Made by a program: the position numbers and the translations under genes. From contig NZ_CDDK01000048.1 in assembly GCF_000820225.1 (NCBI RefSeq), forward strand, positions 1 through 62,718: DNA of 62,718 nt, given 5' to 3'. The DNA comes from Aeromonas veronii bv. veronii (GTDB lineage: Bacteria; Pseudomonadota; Gammaproteobacteria; Enterobacterales; Aeromonadaceae). Below the pieces are notes generated by a model. It was not told the origin of the DNA, made no database searches, and worked only from the letters and a program-made list of their open reading frames with translations. Below, piece after piece: positions 1 through 10,418 of this stretch (positions are counted from its first letter, which is position 1; each line of letters starts with the position of its first letter).

Positions 1-253
1 CTTGCCGCCCCCCCTACCTCACCCGCCATCACGCTCTTCTCCCGCCTGGGCCCCCTGCCCGCGATACCGACCTGATCTTGCTTCGCACGCGACATACCCC
101 TTTCAGGTGATGACGAGGAGCAGCTCTCTGCGCTTTCCAGGCCTTTCTCGCCCGCCATAACCAACAAAAAAGTGCGCTTCTTAACAAAATTTAATTACCG
201 GTTAACCGATTAATAATTAACCCGTAAAAATGACATGTAAATCAGTGCGAAAG
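1..253. other. Gene-free upstream flank of the nuo operon
   Basis: No convincing coding frame with a ribosome binding site is visible here. The first ~170 bases are GC-rich and carry no recognisable motif. From about 181 the sequence turns AT-rich and leads into the nuo promoter region. A gene truncated at the left edge cannot be excluded, but I see no support for one. Confidence 0.5.
181..222. promoter_or_regulatory. Cluster of TTAAC/TTAAT repeats upstream of nuoA (possible ArcA-type sites)
   Basis: TTAAC or TTAAT pentamers start at 181, 191, 202, 210 and 217. The first three are 10-11 bp apart, about one helical turn, which is the spacing of ArcA direct repeats. GGTTAA (200-205) and TTAACC (217-222) also form an inverted repeat. 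ArcA repression of nuo is known in E. coli; assigning these sites to ArcA is inference, and AT-rich chance matches are possible. Confidence 0.35.
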
Positions 254-262
254 TGTCATAAT
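254..262 (+). promoter_or_regulatory. Extended -10 element for the nuo operon
   Basis: TGTCATAAT at 254-262 fits an extended -10 (TG-N-TATAAT, one mismatch). No good -35 lies 16-18 bp upstream. The start point would fall near 269, giving a leader of about 45 nt before the nuoA ATG at 314. The assignment is tentative. Confidence 0.4.
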
Positions 263-313
263 GCGTAACATTATTGTTAAGTCGCTTGATTAATTTGGTT
301 AGGAAAAACCTCT

Positions 314-718
314 ATGTTTGCTGATATTTCTGCTCAACATTGGGCTTTTGCCATTTATGTCATCGGTGCCATCACCATCTGTCTGGTGATGATAGGCCTC
401 GCCGCCCTGCTGGGAGGTCGCGCCTACGGCCGCACCAAGAACAAGCCATTTGAATCTGGTGTCGACTCGGTCGGCAGTGCCCGCCTGCGTTTTTCCGCCA
501 AGTTCTATCTGGTCGCCATGTTCTTCGTCATCTTCGACGTCGAGGCGCTCTACCTGTTTGCCTGGTCTGTCTCCGTGCGGGAGAGTGGCTGGGTCGGCTT
601 TATTGAAGCCACCATTTTCATCGGACTGCTGCTTATCGGCCTGATCTACCTCTGGCGCATCGGCGCACTGGACTGGTCACCGCGCAAACCGCAGTTGAAC
701 AACAAAAACAGTGATTGA
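314..718 (+). CDS. nuoA: NADH-quinone oxidoreductase subunit A
   Basis: Membrane subunit of complex I. It lies at the junction between the peripheral and membrane arms and helps form the quinone site with NuoH, NuoJ and NuoK. The 134-residue protein has the three hydrophobic helices of the family (about residues 12-34, 62-84 and 92-114) and the conserved loop around [20 protein letters not shown]. It is slightly shorter than E. coli NuoA (147). AGGA at 301-304 precedes the ATG by 9 nt. First gene of the nuo operon; nuoB follows after 29 nt. Identity is certain from sequence and position. Confidence 0.96.
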   Translation: MFADISAQHWAFAIYVIGAITICLVMIGLAALLGGRAYGRTKNKPFESGVDSVGSARLRFSAKFYLVAMFFVIFDVEALYLFAWSVSVRESGWVGFIEATIFIGLLLIGLIYLWRIGALDWSPRKPQLNNKNSD

Positions 719-747
719 ACCACAGACCCTTTCCTTGAGGTTGCACC

Positions 748-1422
748 ATGAAGTACACCCTGACCCGGATTGACCCGGATGCACCCGTTGAGCGCTACCC
801 CCAGGAGCAGCGCCAGACCGTCGATGACCCACTGGCGCAAGAAGCGACGCGCGGCATCATGATGGGCCGTCTCGAGGAGGTGCTGCAAGACACAGTCAAC
901 TGGGGCCGCAAAAACTCCCTCTGGCCTTACAACTTCGGCATCTCCTGCTGCTACGTGGAGATGTGTACCGCCTTCACCTCCCCCCACGATGTGGCCCGCT
1001 TCGGCGCCGAAGTTATCCGCGCTTCGCCCCGTCAGGCCGATTTCATGGTGATTGCAGGGACCCCCTTCATCAAGATGGCACCGGTGATTCAACGCCTGTA
1101 TGAACAGCTGCTCGAACCCAAGTGGGTGATCTCCATGGGCGCCTGTGCCAACTCAGGCGGCATGTATGACATCTATTCAGTGGTGCAGGGGGTAGACAAG
1201 TTCCTGCCGGTCGACGTCTACATTCCGGGTTGCCCGCCCCGTCCCGAAGCCTTTTTGCAAGCCCTGATGCTGCTGCAGGACTCCATCGGCAAAGAGCGCC
1301 GCCCCCTCTCCTGGGTAGTGGGCGATCAGGGGATCTACCGTCCCCAGATGCAGGCCGAAAAAGAGCGCAAGCGCGGCGAACGGATCAATGTGACCAACCT
1401 GCGTACGCCGGATGAGATCTGA
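748..1422 (+). CDS. nuoB: NADH-quinone oxidoreductase subunit B
   Basis: Peripheral-arm subunit carrying cluster N2, the [4Fe-4S] centre that passes electrons to ubiquinone. The 224-residue protein has the expected ligands: adjacent Cys67-Cys68 (GISCCYVEM), Cys133 (GACANSGG) and Cys162 (PGCPPRPE). GAGG at 737-740 gives normal spacing to the ATG at 748. Its TGA ends 2 nt before the nuoCD start, so the two are probably translationally coupled. Nothing unusual. Confidence 0.97.
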   Translation: MKYTLTRIDPDAPVERYPQEQRQTVDDPLAQEATRGIMMGRLEEVLQDTVNWGRKNSLWPYNFGISCCYVEMCTAFTSPHDVARFGAEVIRASPRQADFMVIAGTPFIKMAPVIQRLYEQLLEPKWVISMGACANSGGMYDIYSVVQGVDKFLPVDVYIPGCPPRPEAFLQALMLLQDSIGKERRPLSWVVGDQGIYRPQMQAEKERKRGERINVTNLRTPDEI

Positions 1423-1424
1423 CC

Positions 1425-3230
1425 ATGAAACTGACTCGTGATTTTCCCAGCAATTACGCCATGGCCCAGTGGCAGCCCAGCGACCACAAGGATGCCAAAG
1501 TGATTGGCGAACTGTTTGCCCACTTCGGGGCCGAGCACTTCACCGTGCAGACCACGCGCACCGGCGTGCCGGTGGTCTGGCTCCCCCGCGAACTGCTGCA
1601 GGATGTGATGGGCTTTTTGCGCAAGGTGCCCTCCCCGTTCGTGATGCTCTTCGATCTGAGTGCGACTGACGAGCGGCTGCGCAGCCATCGCGACGGTCTG
1701 CCCCAGAGCGATTTCACCGTCTTCTATCACCTCATCTCCATCGAACGTAACGCCGATGTGATGTTGAAAGTTGGGCTGGCCGAGAGTGACCTGCATCTGC
1801 CCACCATCACCAACCACTTCCCCAATGCCAACTGGTACGAGCGGGAAGTGTGGGATCTGATGGGCATCACCTTCGACGGTCACCCCCATCTGACCCGCAT
1901 CATGATGCCCAAGAGCTGGCAGGGTCACCCGCTGCGCAAGGATTACCCGGCGCGCGCTACCGAATTTGATCCCTTCATGCTCGATGCCGCCAAACAGGAC
2001 ATGGAGCAGGAGAACCTGCTGTTCAAACCGGAAGAGTGGGGCCTGGCCCGCGGCAACGAGAATGAGGACTACATGTTCCTCAACCTCGGCCCCAACCACC
2101 CCTCTGCCCACGGTGCCTTCCGGTTGGTGTTGCAGCTCGATGGCGAGGAGATCCGCAACTGCGTGCCCGACATCGGCTACCACCATCGCGGTGCCGAGAA
2201 GATGGGCGAGCGCCAGTCCTGGCACAGCTACATCCCCTATACCGACCGGGTCGAGTATCTGGGCGGGGTGATGAACAACCTCCCCTATGTGCTGGCGGTC
2301 GAGAAGCTGGCCGGCATCAAGGTGCCGCAGCGGGTCGACATGATCCGGGTGATGATGGCGGAGCTGTTCCGCATCCAGAGCCACCTCTTGTTCCTCGGGA
2401 CCTATATCCAGGACGTGGGGGCCATGACCCCAGTCTTCTTCACCTTCACCGACCGGCAGAAGATCTACACCATCATCGAAGCGATCACCGGTGCCCGCAT
2501 GCACCCGGCCTGGTTCCGTATCGGCGGTGTGGCCCACGACCTGCCGAAGGGATGGCAGCGGCTGGTGCAGGACAACCTGTTGAGCTGGTTGCCCAAACGT
2601 CTGATGGATTACGAAAAAGCGGCGATGCGCAACAGCATTCTGCGCGGTCGCACCATAGGCGTCTCTGCCTACACCACCGAGCAGGCGTTGTCCTGGGGCA
2701 CCACGGGGGCCGGATTGCGCGCCACCGGCCTCAACTTCGACGTGCGCAAGTGGCGCCCCTACTCCGGTTACGATCAGTTCGACTTTGAAGTGCCAGTCGG
2801 CAGCAATGGCGATGCCTACGACAGAGCCACCGTGCGGATCGAGGAGATCCGCCAGAGCATGTCGATCATCGAGCAGTGCATGAAAAACATGCCGGAGGGC
2901 CCCTTCAAGGCGGATCACCCCCTCACCACACCGCCGCCCAAAGAGCGCACCCTGCAGCACATCGAGACCCTGATCAACCACTTCCTGCAAGTGTCGTGGG
3001 GCCCGGTGATGCCCGCTGCCGAGTCGTTCCAGATGATTGAGGCGACCAAGGGGGTCAACAGTTACTACCTGACCAGTGACGGCTCCACCATGAGCTACCG
3101 GACCCGGATCCGCACCCCAAGCTTTGCTCACCTGCAGCAGATCCCCTCGGTGATCAAGGGCAGCATGGTGTCGGACCTCATCGTCTATCTGGGCAGTATC
3201 GATTTTGTTATGTCGGATGTGGACCGTTAA
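1425..3230 (+). CDS. nuoC: NADH-quinone oxidoreductase, fused subunits C and D
   Basis: Fusion of NuoC (about residues 1-190, 30-kDa subunit) and NuoD (about 210-601, 49-kDa subunit), as in Enterobacterales; many bacteria keep two genes. NuoD forms the quinone cavity against NuoB, near cluster N2. The NuoD half opens with the [15 protein letters not shown] block, whose His faces the quinone headgroup in structures. At 601 residues it matches E. coli NuoCD (about 600). It starts 2 nt after nuoB. An 80-nt gap with an 18-bp palindrome separates it from nuoE. Confidence 0.96.
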   Translation: MKLTRDFPSNYAMAQWQPSDHKDAKVIGELFAHFGAEHFTVQTTRTGVPVVWLPRELLQDVMGFLRKVPSPFVMLFDLSATDERLRSHRDGLPQSDFTVFYHLISIERNADVMLKVGLAESDLHLPTITNHFPNANWYEREVWDLMGITFDGHPHLTRIMMPKSWQGHPLRKDYPARATEFDPFMLDAAKQDMEQENLLFKPEEWGLARGNENEDYMFLNLGPNHPSAHGAFRLVLQLDGEEIRNCVPDIGYHHRGAEKMGERQSWHSYIPYTDRVEYLGGVMNNLPYVLAVEKLAGIKVPQRVDMIRVMMAELFRIQSHLLFLGTYIQDVGAMTPVFFTFTDRQKIYTIIEAITGARMHPAWFRIGGVAHDLPKGWQRLVQDNLLSWLPKRLMDYEKAAMRNSILRGRTIGVSAYTTEQALSWGTTGAGLRATGLNFDVRKWRPYSGYDQFDFEVPVGSNGDAYDRATVRIEEIRQSMSIIEQCMKNMPEGPFKADHPLTTPPPKERTLQHIETLINHFLQVSWGPVMPAAESFQMIEATKGVNSYYLTSDGSTMSYRTRIRTPSFAHLQQIPSVIKGSMVSDLIVYLGSIDFVMSDVDR

Positions 3231-3241
3231 GTGATCCGCCC

Positions 3242-3259
3242 TCCCGGCCATGGCCGGGA
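3242..3259. repeat. Perfect 18-bp palindrome in the nuoCD-nuoE gap
   Basis: TCCCGGCCATGGCCGGGA is fully self-complementary and lies 12 nt after the nuoCD stop. As RNA it could fold into a 7-bp GC-rich stem with a CATG tetraloop. No T run follows, so it is not an intrinsic terminator. It may stabilise or attenuate the mRNA, which is inference. Confidence 0.6.
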
Positions 3260-3310
3260 ATCGGGATCGCCGGACGAGCAGTAAAAGGACAAGCCACCAA
3301 AGGTCAAGTC

Positions 3311-3853
3311 ATGAGCCAGCAATGTCAGTGTCACAATAATCAGACCCCACAGGGGCAAGGGGCATGCAGCAGCAAACAGGACGACTTCGTTCTGAGCCAG
3401 GCTGAACGCGATGCCATCGAACACGAGAAACACCACTACGAAGATCCCCGCGCCGCCAGCATCGAAGCGCTCAAGATCGTGCAGCAGGCCAGAGGCTGGG
3501 TCCCCGACGGTGCCATTCACGCCATCGCGGCCGAGCTCGGCATTCCCGCCAGCGACGTGGAGGGGGTCGCCACCTTCTATAGCCAGATCTTCCGCCAGCC
3601 GGTGGGGCGTCACATCATCCGCGTCTGCGACAGCATGGTCTGCTACATCAATGGCCATGAAGAGCTGATGGCCGGTCTCAAGGAGGTGATGAACCTCGGC
3701 CCCGGTCAAACCACCCCGGATGGCCGCTTCACCCTGCTGCCGGTCTGCTGCCTTGGCAACTGCGACAAAGGGCCAGCCATCATGATCGATGACGACACCT
3801 ATGGCGGCCTCGATCCGGTGACATTGCTGAAAACGCTGGAGGCTTACCCATGA
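3311..3853 (+). CDS. nuoE: NADH-quinone oxidoreductase subunit E
   Basis: Thioredoxin-fold subunit of the NADH dehydrogenase module, holding the [2Fe-2S] cluster N1a. Ligands are Cys106 and Cys111 (RVCDSMVC) and Cys147 and Cys151 (CCLGNCDKG). The 180-residue protein is longer than E. coli NuoE (166). The extra length is an N-terminal Gln/Cys-rich tail with Cys5, Cys7 and Cys19 that does not belong to the N1a site. AAAGG precedes the ATG. The stop overlaps the nuoF start as ATGA (3850-3853), indicating coupling. Confidence 0.95.
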   Translation: MSQQCQCHNNQTPQGQGACSSKQDDFVLSQAERDAIEHEKHHYEDPRAASIEALKIVQQARGWVPDGAIHAIAAELGIPASDVEGVATFYSQIFRQPVGRHIIRVCDSMVCYINGHEELMAGLKEVMNLGPGQTTPDGRFTLLPVCCLGNCDKGPAIMIDDDTYGGLDPVTLLKTLEAYP

Positions 3854-5235
3854 GCCTGCCGCAGAACAAGATCCTCGCCTCTCTTGGCACCGCCAACCGC
3901 ACGGCCCGCACCGCCGAGACCCACCCGCTCACCTGGCGGCTGCGGGACGACGGCCAGCCGGTGTGGCTGGAGGAGTATCAGGCCAAACAGGGCTATGAAG
4001 CCGCCCGCAAGGCGCTCGGCCAGATGAGCCCGGACGAGATTGTCAGCACCGTCAAGGATGCCGGCCTCAAGGGGCGCGGCGGTGCGGGCTTCCCCACTGG
4101 CGTGAAGTGGGGGCTGATGCCCAAAGACGAGAGCATGAACATCCGTTACCTGCTCTGCAACGCCGACGAGATGGAGCCCAACACCTGGAAAGATCGCCTG
4201 CTGATGGAGCAACTGCCCCATCTGCTGATCGAGGGGATGATCATCAGTGCCCGGGCGCTCAAGGCCTATCGCGGCTATATCTTCCTTCGCGGCGAGTATG
4301 TGGATGCTGCCATCCACCTGCGCCGTGCGGTGGAAGAGGCCAAGGCCGCCGGTCTGCTGGGCAAGAACATTCTGGGCTCCGGTTTTGATTTCGAGCTGTT
4401 CGTCCACACCGGCGCCGGCCGCTACATCTGTGGTGAAGAGACGGCGTTGATCAATTCGCTGGAAGGGCGCCGCGCCAACCCGCGCGCCAAACCCCCCTTC
4501 CCCGCCGTCTCCGGCGTCTGGGGCAAACCCACCTGCGTCAACAACGTCGAAACCCTCTGCAACGTCCCCGCCATTATCGGCAACGGAGTCGCCTGGTATC
4601 ACGGGCTGGCGCTGCCGGGCTCGGAAGATCACGGCACCAAGCTGATGGGCTTCTCCGGCAAGGTGAACAACCCCGGGGTCTGGGAGCTGCCGTTTGGCAT
4701 CACCGCCCGCGAGCTGTTTGAAAATTACGCCGGCGGGATGAAGAGCGGCTATCGCCTGAAAGCCTGGCAACCGGGCGGCGCGGGCACCGGCTTCCTGCTG
4801 CCAGAGCACCTCGATGCCCAGATGTATACCGCCGGTATCGGCAAGGTCGGCACCCGGATGGGGACCGGCCTCGCCATGGCGGTGGATGACTCCATCAGCA
4901 TGGTGAGTCTGCTGCGCAACATGGAGGAGTTCTTCGCCCGCGAGTCGTGTGGCTGGTGCACGCCCTGTCGCGATGGCCTGCCCTGGAGCGTCAAGCTGCT
5001 GCGGGCACTGGAACGTGGCGAGGGGCAATCCGGCGATCTGGCGACTCTGGAACAACTCTGCGGTTTCCTTGGCCCGGGCAAGACATTCTGCGCCCACGCA
5101 CCGGGCGCCGTCGAGCCGCTGGCCAGCGCCATCAAATATTTCCGCTCCGAATTCGAGGCCGGGATCAAAGGCAGCGGTGATAACCGCAAGCCGGTCAAAG
5201 GGATCCAGCCCAATCTGCTGGGCGAGCGCTGGTAA
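3850..5235 (+). CDS. nuoF: NADH-quinone oxidoreductase subunit F (NADH/FMN-binding)
   Basis: Entry point of complex I: it binds NADH and FMN and holds the [4Fe-4S] cluster N3. The glycine-rich [14 protein letters not shown] segment is the nucleotide/FMN-binding signature. N3 ligands are Cys367, Cys370 and Cys373 (SCGWCTPC) and Cys414 (TFCAHAPG). At 461 residues it is somewhat longer than E. coli NuoF (445). It overlaps nuoE by 4 nt and is followed 41 nt later by nuoG. Confidence 0.96.
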   Translation: MSLPQNKILASLGTANRTARTAETHPLTWRLRDDGQPVWLEEYQAKQGYEAARKALGQMSPDEIVSTVKDAGLKGRGGAGFPTGVKWGLMPKDESMNIRYLLCNADEMEPNTWKDRLLMEQLPHLLIEGMIISARALKAYRGYIFLRGEYVDAAIHLRRAVEEAKAAGLLGKNILGSGFDFELFVHTGAGRYICGEETALINSLEGRRANPRAKPPFPAVSGVWGKPTCVNNVETLCNVPAIIGNGVAWYHGLALPGSEDHGTKLMGFSGKVNNPGVWELPFGITARELFENYAGGMKSGYRLKAWQPGGAGTGFLLPEHLDAQMYTAGIGKVGTRMGTGLAMAVDDSISMVSLLRNMEEFFARESCGWCTPCRDGLPWSVKLLRALERGEGQSGDLATLEQLCGFLGPGKTFCAHAPGAVEPLASAIKYFRSEFEAGIKGSGDNRKPVKGIQPNLLGERW

Positions 5236-5276
5236 CGACACCACAGATTTCACAAAACAGGTTTCAGGGAAGTTGT

Positions 5277-8033
5277 ATGGCAACCATTTATGTAGACGGC
5301 AAAGAGTACGAGGTAGACGGGGCAGATAACCTGCTGCAAGCCTGTCTGTCGCTGGGTCTGGACGTCCCCTATTTCTGCTGGCATCCGGCGCTGGGTAGCG
5401 TTGGCGCCTGCCGCCAGTGTGCGGTCAAACAGTATCAGAATGCCGATGACAAACGCGGTCGTCTGGTCATGTCCTGCATGACCCCGGCCACCGATGGCAG
5501 CTACATCGCCATCGAGGATGAAGAGGCTAAAGAATTTCGCAAGAGCGTGGTGGAGTGGCTGATGACCAACCACCCTCACGACTGTCCGGTGTGTGAAGAG
5601 GGCGGCGCCTGCCACCTGCAGGACATGACGGTGATGACCGGCCACAACAGCCGTCGCTACCGTTTCACCAAACGCACCCACCAGAATCAGGAGCTGGGCC
5701 CCTTCATCGGTCACGAGATGAACCGCTGCATCGCCTGCTACCGCTGCGTCCGTTACTACAAGGATTATGCCGGTGGCGAGGATCTCGGGGTCTACGGTGC
5801 CCACGACAACGTCTATTTCGGGCGGGTCGAGGATGGCACCCTGGAGAGCGAATTTTCCGGCAACCTGGTGGAGGTCTGCCCCACCGGCGTCTTCACCGAC
5901 AAGACCCACTCCGAGCGCTACAACCGCAAGTGGGACATGCAGTTTGCCCCCAGCATCTGCCAGCAATGTTCCGTGGGCTGCAACATCAGCCCGGGTGAGC
6001 GTTATGGCGAGCTGCGCCGTATCGAAAACCGCTTCCACGGCAGCGTCAACCACTCCTTCCTCTGTGACCGTGGCCGCTTTGGCTATGGCTACGTCAATCT
6101 GGCCGACCGCCCGCGCCAACCGCTGCTCAAAGATGGCAACAACCAGCTGACCATCACAGTCGATGGCGCCCTCAACCGCGCCGCAGATGCCCTGCGCAGT
6201 GCCCGCGGCCTCATCGGCATCGGCTCGCCCCGCGCCTCGCTGGAGAGCAACTTTGCCCTGCGCGCGCTGGTGGGGGAAGCCAACTTCTACGCAGGCGTCG
6301 AGCAGGCCGAATGGGCCTGTCAGCTGAAGATGCTGCAGATCCTGCAACAGGGCGGCGTGCCGACCCCGAGCCTGCGGGACATGGAAGAGGCTGACGCAGT
6401 GCTGGTACTGGGTGAAGATGTCACCATGAGCGCCGCTCGTATCGCGTTGGCGCTGCGCCAAGCCGTCAAGGGCAAGGCTCGCGAGCTGGCCCGCAAGATG
6501 AAGGTCGATCTGTGGCAAGTCGCCGCCGTTCAGACCCTGGGTCAAAACGAGCGCTACCCGCTGCTCATCACCAGCCTCGACACCACCCGTCTGGACGATG
6601 TGGCAGCCGACAAGCTGCACGCCCCCTATGCCGATCAGGCGCGCATTGGCTTTGCCATCGCCAACCTGCTCGACCCGGCCGCACCGGCCGTGAGCGACCT
6701 CTGCCCCGAACAGCAGGCACAAGCGGCTCGCTGGACCGAGCTGCTCGGCAACGCCAAAAAGCCGCTCATCATTGCAGGCTCCAGTGCCCGCGATGTGGCG
6801 CTGCTTGAGGCGGCCAGCAACATTGCCCGCGCCCTGAAAGGCCGTGGACAGGAAGCCAACATCGCGCTGGTTGGCCAAGAGGCCAACTCGCTGGGGCTGG
6901 CCATGCTGGGCGCTCAAACCTTGTCAGACAAGCCGCTCGAAGCCGCCCTTGCGCGTATCGAGGCCGAAGAGGGGTTGGCGCTGGTCACCTTGGAGAACGA
7001 TCTCTACCGCCGCGCACCGCGCAACCGGGTGGATGCTGCGCTGGCACGGCTGCAGCACCTGCTGGTCATCGACCATCAGGCGACCCCGACCGCCAACAAG
7101 GCAGATCTGGTGCTGCCAGCGGCCAGTTTTGCCGAGGCCGATGGCACGCTGGTGAACATGGAAGGGCGCGCCCAGCGCTTCTTCCAGGTCTATGCGCCCG
7201 CCTTCTACAACGCCGATATTCAGGTGCGTGAAGGGTGGCGCTGGCTAGCGGCGCTGCAAGGGGCGATCGAACGCAAGCCGCTGCGCTGGCAGAACTTCGA
7301 CCAGGTCAACCATGACTGTGCCACCAGCAATCCGCTGCTGGCTACCATGCTGGAAGCGGCGCCCAACGCAGGCTTGCGGATCCGTGGCATGCGACTGGCC
7401 CGTGAGCCGCATCGTTACAGCGGTCGCACCTCCATGCTGGCGGATCAGAACGTCAGCGAGCCGCGGGTAGCGCAAGATCCCGACTCCCCCTTCAACTTCT
7501 CCATGGAAGGGTATGCCGGAGCCCGTCAGCCGCTGCCGCAAGTACCGTTCGCCTGGGCGCCGGGCTGGAACTCTCCCTCCGCCTGGAACAAGTTCCAGGA
7601 TGAAGTGGGTGGCAAACTGCGTGCTGGCGATCCGGGTCGCCGTCTGCTGGAAGCAACAGACCCGCAGGCAGAAGGCAAGGAGCTGCTCGGCTGGTTCACC
7701 ACCATCCCCGCCCCCTTCAAGGCCGCAGAGGCGCTGCAAGTGGTCAATTATGCCCAGCTGTTTGGCGGCGAGGAGCTCTCCGCTCGCAGCCCGGTCATTC
7801 AGGCCCGGATGACCGAACCCGAGCTGGTGCTCAATCCCCTTGATGCGCAGCGTCTGGCCCTCCACGGGGGCAGTCAGGTCTCCTTCTCCTGGGGCGGTAG
7901 CCACTGGCAACTGCGTCTGCGGCTGAGCGAGCAGCTGAGCGCCGGTCTGGTGGGGCTCCCCCTTGGGGTGAACGGCCTGCCGACGGCCCTGCAACAAGCC
8001 TCAATCACTAACCTGCAGGAGGTGATCGCATGA
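5277..8033 (+). CDS. nuoG: NADH-quinone oxidoreductase subunit G
   Basis: Largest peripheral subunit (918 residues; E. coli about 908). An N-terminal plant-ferredoxin domain carries [2Fe-2S] N1b (cysteines in YFCWHP, GACRQC and MSC). Next comes the His/Cys stretch [15 protein letters not shown], then CIACYRC with a distal VEVCPTG for [4Fe-4S] clusters. CQQCSVGC matches the extra cluster N7 found in the E. coli-type protein. The rest is the molybdopterin-oxidoreductase-like fold without cofactor. AGGGAAG precedes the ATG. It overlaps nuoH by 4 nt. Confidence 0.96.
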   Translation: MATIYVDGKEYEVDGADNLLQACLSLGLDVPYFCWHPALGSVGACRQCAVKQYQNADDKRGRLVMSCMTPATDGSYIAIEDEEAKEFRKSVVEWLMTNHPHDCPVCEEGGACHLQDMTVMTGHNSRRYRFTKRTHQNQELGPFIGHEMNRCIACYRCVRYYKDYAGGEDLGVYGAHDNVYFGRVEDGTLESEFSGNLVEVCPTGVFTDKTHSERYNRKWDMQFAPSICQQCSVGCNISPGERYGELRRIENRFHGSVNHSFLCDRGRFGYGYVNLADRPRQPLLKDGNNQLTITVDGALNRAADALRSARGLIGIGSPRASLESNFALRALVGEANFYAGVEQAEWACQLKMLQILQQGGVPTPSLRDMEEADAVLVLGEDVTMSAARIALALRQAVKGKARELARKMKVDLWQVAAVQTLGQNERYPLLITSLDTTRLDDVAADKLHAPYADQARIGFAIANLLDPAAPAVSDLCPEQQAQAARWTELLGNAKKPLIIAGSSARDVALLEAASNIARALKGRGQEANIALVGQEANSLGLAMLGAQTLSDKPLEAALARIEAEEGLALVTLENDLYRRAPRNRVDAALARLQHLLVIDHQATPTANKADLVLPAASFAEADGTLVNMEGRAQRFFQVYAPAFYNADIQVREGWRWLAALQGAIERKPLRWQNFDQVNHDCATSNPLLATMLEAAPNAGLRIRGMRLAREPHRYSGRTSMLADQNVSEPRVAQDPDSPFNFSMEGYAGARQPLPQVPFAWAPGWNSPSAWNKFQDEVGGKLRAGDPGRRLLEATDPQAEGKELLGWFTTIPAPFKAAEALQVVNYAQLFGGEELSARSPVIQARMTEPELVLNPLDAQRLALHGGSQVSFSWGGSHWQLRLRLSEQLSAGLVGLPLGVNGLPTALQQASITNLQEVIA

Positions 8034-8998
8034 GCGAGTCGCTGATCGATCTGTTGCTGGAGGTGGGCAAGGCACTGATCGTGCTGGTGGGGATCGTGGG
8101 GGCTGGCGCCTTCATGAGCTTCATCGAGCGCCGTCTGCTGGCCCTGTGGCAGGATCGCTACGGCCCCAACCGGGTGGGGCCGTTTGGTCTGCTCCAGCTG
8201 GCCGCCGACATGATCAAGATGTTCTTCAAGGAGGACTGGATCCCGCCGTTCGCTGATCGGCGGATCTTTATCCTGGCCCCCATCATCGCCTTCACCGCCT
8301 TTATTCTGGCGTTTGCGGTGGTGCCCATCACCCCCACCTGGGGCGTGGCGGATCTCAATGTGGGGCTGCTCTACATCCTGGCCATCGCGGGGCTGGCGGT
8401 CTATGCGGTGCTGTTCGCCGGCTGGTCGAGCAACAACAAATACTCATTGCTCGGCAGCTTGCGCGCCTCGGCCCAGACCCTCTCCTACGAGGTGTTTCTC
8501 GGGCTATCCCTGATGGGAATTGTGATCCAGACCGGCAGTTTCAACCTGCGGGATATCGTCGAGGCACAGGCAGACTTGTGGAACGTGGTGCCCCAGATCC
8601 TGGGCTTTGTCACCTTCCTGTTTGCCGGTGTCGCCGTCACCCACCGTCACCCGTTTGACCAGCCGGAAGCCGAGCAGGAGCTCGCCGATGGCTATCACAT
8701 CGAGTATGCGGGGATGAAGTGGGGTCTGTTCTTCGTGGGCGAATATATCGGCATCGTGCTGATCTCCTCGCTCATCGTGACCCTCTTCTTCGGTGGCTGG
8801 CACGGCCCCTGGCTGCCCCCCTTCATCTGGTTTGCCCTGAAGACCGCCTGTTTCATGGTGTTCTTCATCCTGCTGCGGGCCTCCCTGCCTCGCCCGCGCT
8901 TTGACCAGGTGATGTCGTTTGGCTGGAAAGTCTGCTTGCCGCTGACCCTGATCAATATGCTGGTCACCGCGGCAGTTGTACTGATAAGTACGCAGTGA
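8030..8998 (+). CDS. nuoH: NADH-quinone oxidoreductase subunit H
   Basis: Membrane subunit that forms most of the quinone tunnel and links the redox arm to the proton-pumping arm. The 322-residue protein (E. coli 325) has about eight hydrophobic helices. It carries the conserved loop [14 protein letters not shown] and the acidic stretch [21 protein letters not shown] that contacts the Q site. The ATG overlaps the nuoG stop; nuoI follows after 10 nt. Confidence 0.96.
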   Translation: MSESLIDLLLEVGKALIVLVGIVGAGAFMSFIERRLLALWQDRYGPNRVGPFGLLQLAADMIKMFFKEDWIPPFADRRIFILAPIIAFTAFILAFAVVPITPTWGVADLNVGLLYILAIAGLAVYAVLFAGWSSNNKYSLLGSLRASAQTLSYEVFLGLSLMGIVIQTGSFNLRDIVEAQADLWNVVPQILGFVTFLFAGVAVTHRHPFDQPEAEQELADGYHIEYAGMKWGLFFVGEYIGIVLISSLIVTLFFGGWHGPWLPPFIWFALKTACFMVFFILLRASLPRPRFDQVMSFGWKVCLPLTLINMLVTAAVVLISTQ

Positions 8999-9008
8999 GG
9001 CACTCAAT

Positions 9009-9551
9009 ATGAAAATTGTTAGCATTATTCAGGGTGTCGGCACCCAGTTACGCAGTCTGGCCATGGTCTTCTCCCATGCCTGGCGGCCCCGTGAAACCCT
9101 CAACTATCCGGAGCAGGCAGTCTATGCGGCCCCCCGCTACCGCGGTCGCATCGTGCTGACCCGCGACCCCGACGGGGACGAGCGCTGCGTGGCCTGCAAC
9201 CTCTGCGCAGTTGCCTGCCCGGTCGGCTGCATCTCGCTGCAAAAATCCGAGCGGGAAGATGGTCGCTGGTATCCGGAGTTCTTTCGCATCAACTTCTCTC
9301 GCTGCATCTTCTGCGGCCTGTGTGAAGAGGCTTGCCCCACCACCGCCATACAGCTGACGCCGGATTTCGAGATGGGTGAGTATCGCCGCCAGGATCTGGT
9401 GTACGAGAAGGAAGATCTGCTGATCAGCGGGCCCGGCAAATACCCGGACTACAACTTCTATCGCATGAGCGGGATGGCCATCGACGGCAAGCCGAAAGGG
9501 GATGCCGAAAACGAAGCCAAGCCCATCGATGTCAAGAGCCTGCTGCCCTGA
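9009..9551 (+). CDS. nuoI: NADH-quinone oxidoreductase subunit I (2x[4Fe-4S])
   Basis: Ferredoxin-like subunit holding clusters N6a and N6b, which carry electrons between NuoG and NuoB. Two 8Fe-ferredoxin motifs are visible: [15 protein letters not shown] and [14 protein letters not shown]. The 180-residue length is identical to E. coli NuoI. Its TGA (9549-9551) overlaps the AGGAG that serves nuoJ, so nuoI-nuoJ translation is probably coupled. Confidence 0.96.
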   Translation: MKIVSIIQGVGTQLRSLAMVFSHAWRPRETLNYPEQAVYAAPRYRGRIVLTRDPDGDERCVACNLCAVACPVGCISLQKSEREDGRWYPEFFRINFSRCIFCGLCEEACPTTAIQLTPDFEMGEYRRQDLVYEKEDLLISGPGKYPDYNFYRMSGMAIDGKPKGDAENEAKPIDVKSLLP

Positions 9552-9561
9552 GGAGTCAATC

Positions 9562-10113
9562 ATGGAACTGGCATTTTATGCCTCGGCCCTGGTGGCCATT
9601 TACAGCACGCTGCGGGTGATCAGCACCAGCAATCCCATGCATGCGCTGCTCAATCTCATCATCTCCCTCATCGCCGTGGCCATGATCTTCTTCTGCCTGG
9701 GTGCCGCCTTTGCGGGCGCCCTGCAGGTGATCGTCTACGCTGGCGCCATCATGGTGCTGTTCGTGTTCGTGGTGATGATGCTGAACCTGGGAAGTGCCCA
9801 GGCGCAGGAGAAAAAGTGGCTCACCCCCATGACCTGGGGGGGCCCTGCCCTGCTCTCGCTGATCCTGCTGGGCTTTCTGGCCCACGGCATTCTCGGGGTG
9901 ACCGGGGGCCTGATAGGAGTGACCGAGGTGACCGCCAAGCAGGTGGGTGTCGAACTCTTTGGCCCCTATGTGCTGGCGGTGGAGCTTGCCTCCATCCTGC
10001 TGCTGGCGGGTCTGGTAACCGCCTATCACCTGGGTCGGGAAGAGAAGAGCGGTGAAGTGCTCTCCGTCCCGCGCTCTGCTTCCCGCTCTGCACAAGAAGG
10101 AGGTCAGCAATGA
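9562..10113 (+). CDS. nuoJ: NADH-quinone oxidoreductase subunit J
   Basis: Membrane subunit with five helices; its third helix carries the π-bulge implicated in coupling quinone chemistry to proton pumping. I chose the ATG at 9562 ([15 protein letters not shown]) because AGGAG sits at 9551-9555 and the resulting 183 residues match E. coli NuoJ (184). An in-frame ATG 60 nt upstream lies within nuoI and has no such support. The hydrophilic C-terminal tail overlaps the nuoK start (ATGA). Confidence 0.94.
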   Translation: MELAFYASALVAIYSTLRVISTSNPMHALLNLIISLIAVAMIFFCLGAAFAGALQVIVYAGAIMVLFVFVVMMLNLGSAQAQEKKWLTPMTWGGPALLSLILLGFLAHGILGVTGGLIGVTEVTAKQVGVELFGPYVLAVELASILLLAGLVTAYHLGREEKSGEVLSVPRSASRSAQEGGQQ

Positions 10114-10418
10114 ATGGTATCCCTATGGAGCACGGCCTCCTGCTGGCCGCGGTGCTCTTCTGCATCGGCTTGTGCGGTCTGCTGATCCGCCGCAACCTGC
10201 TCTATATCCTGATGAGTATCGAAATCATGATGAATGCCTCAGCACTGGCGTTTGTGGTGGCGGGTAGCCGCTGGGCCCAGGCCGATGGCCAGATCATGTA
10301 TATCCTGGTGATTTCTCTGGCGGCAGCGGAGGCCAGTATCGGCCTTGCCCTGTTACTGCTGCTCTATCGTCGTTACCACACCCTGAACGTGGACACTGTG
10401 AGCGAGATGCGCGGATGA
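10110..10418 (+). CDS. nuoK: NADH-quinone oxidoreductase subunit K
   Basis: Small antiporter-like (MrpC-type) membrane subunit of 102 residues with three helices. The membrane-embedded glutamates needed for proton transfer are visible in the second and third helices (SIEIMMNAS and [13 protein letters not shown]). The start at 10110 has the strong SD AAGGAGG and overlaps nuoJ. A second Met at residue 6 is possible but lacks an SD. It overlaps nuoL by 4 nt. Confidence 0.95.
   Translation: MNGIPMEHGLLLAAVLFCIGLCGLLIRRNLLYILMSIEIMMNASALAFVVAGSRWAQADGQIMYILVISLAAAEASIGLALLLLLYRRYHTLNVDTVSEMRG

Noticed and set aside
1335..3251. Minus-strand frame of about 638 codons opposite nuoCD
   Set aside because: It lies entirely antisense to nuoB/nuoCD, with no SD and a His/Asp/Gly-rich translation; a codon-bias shadow.
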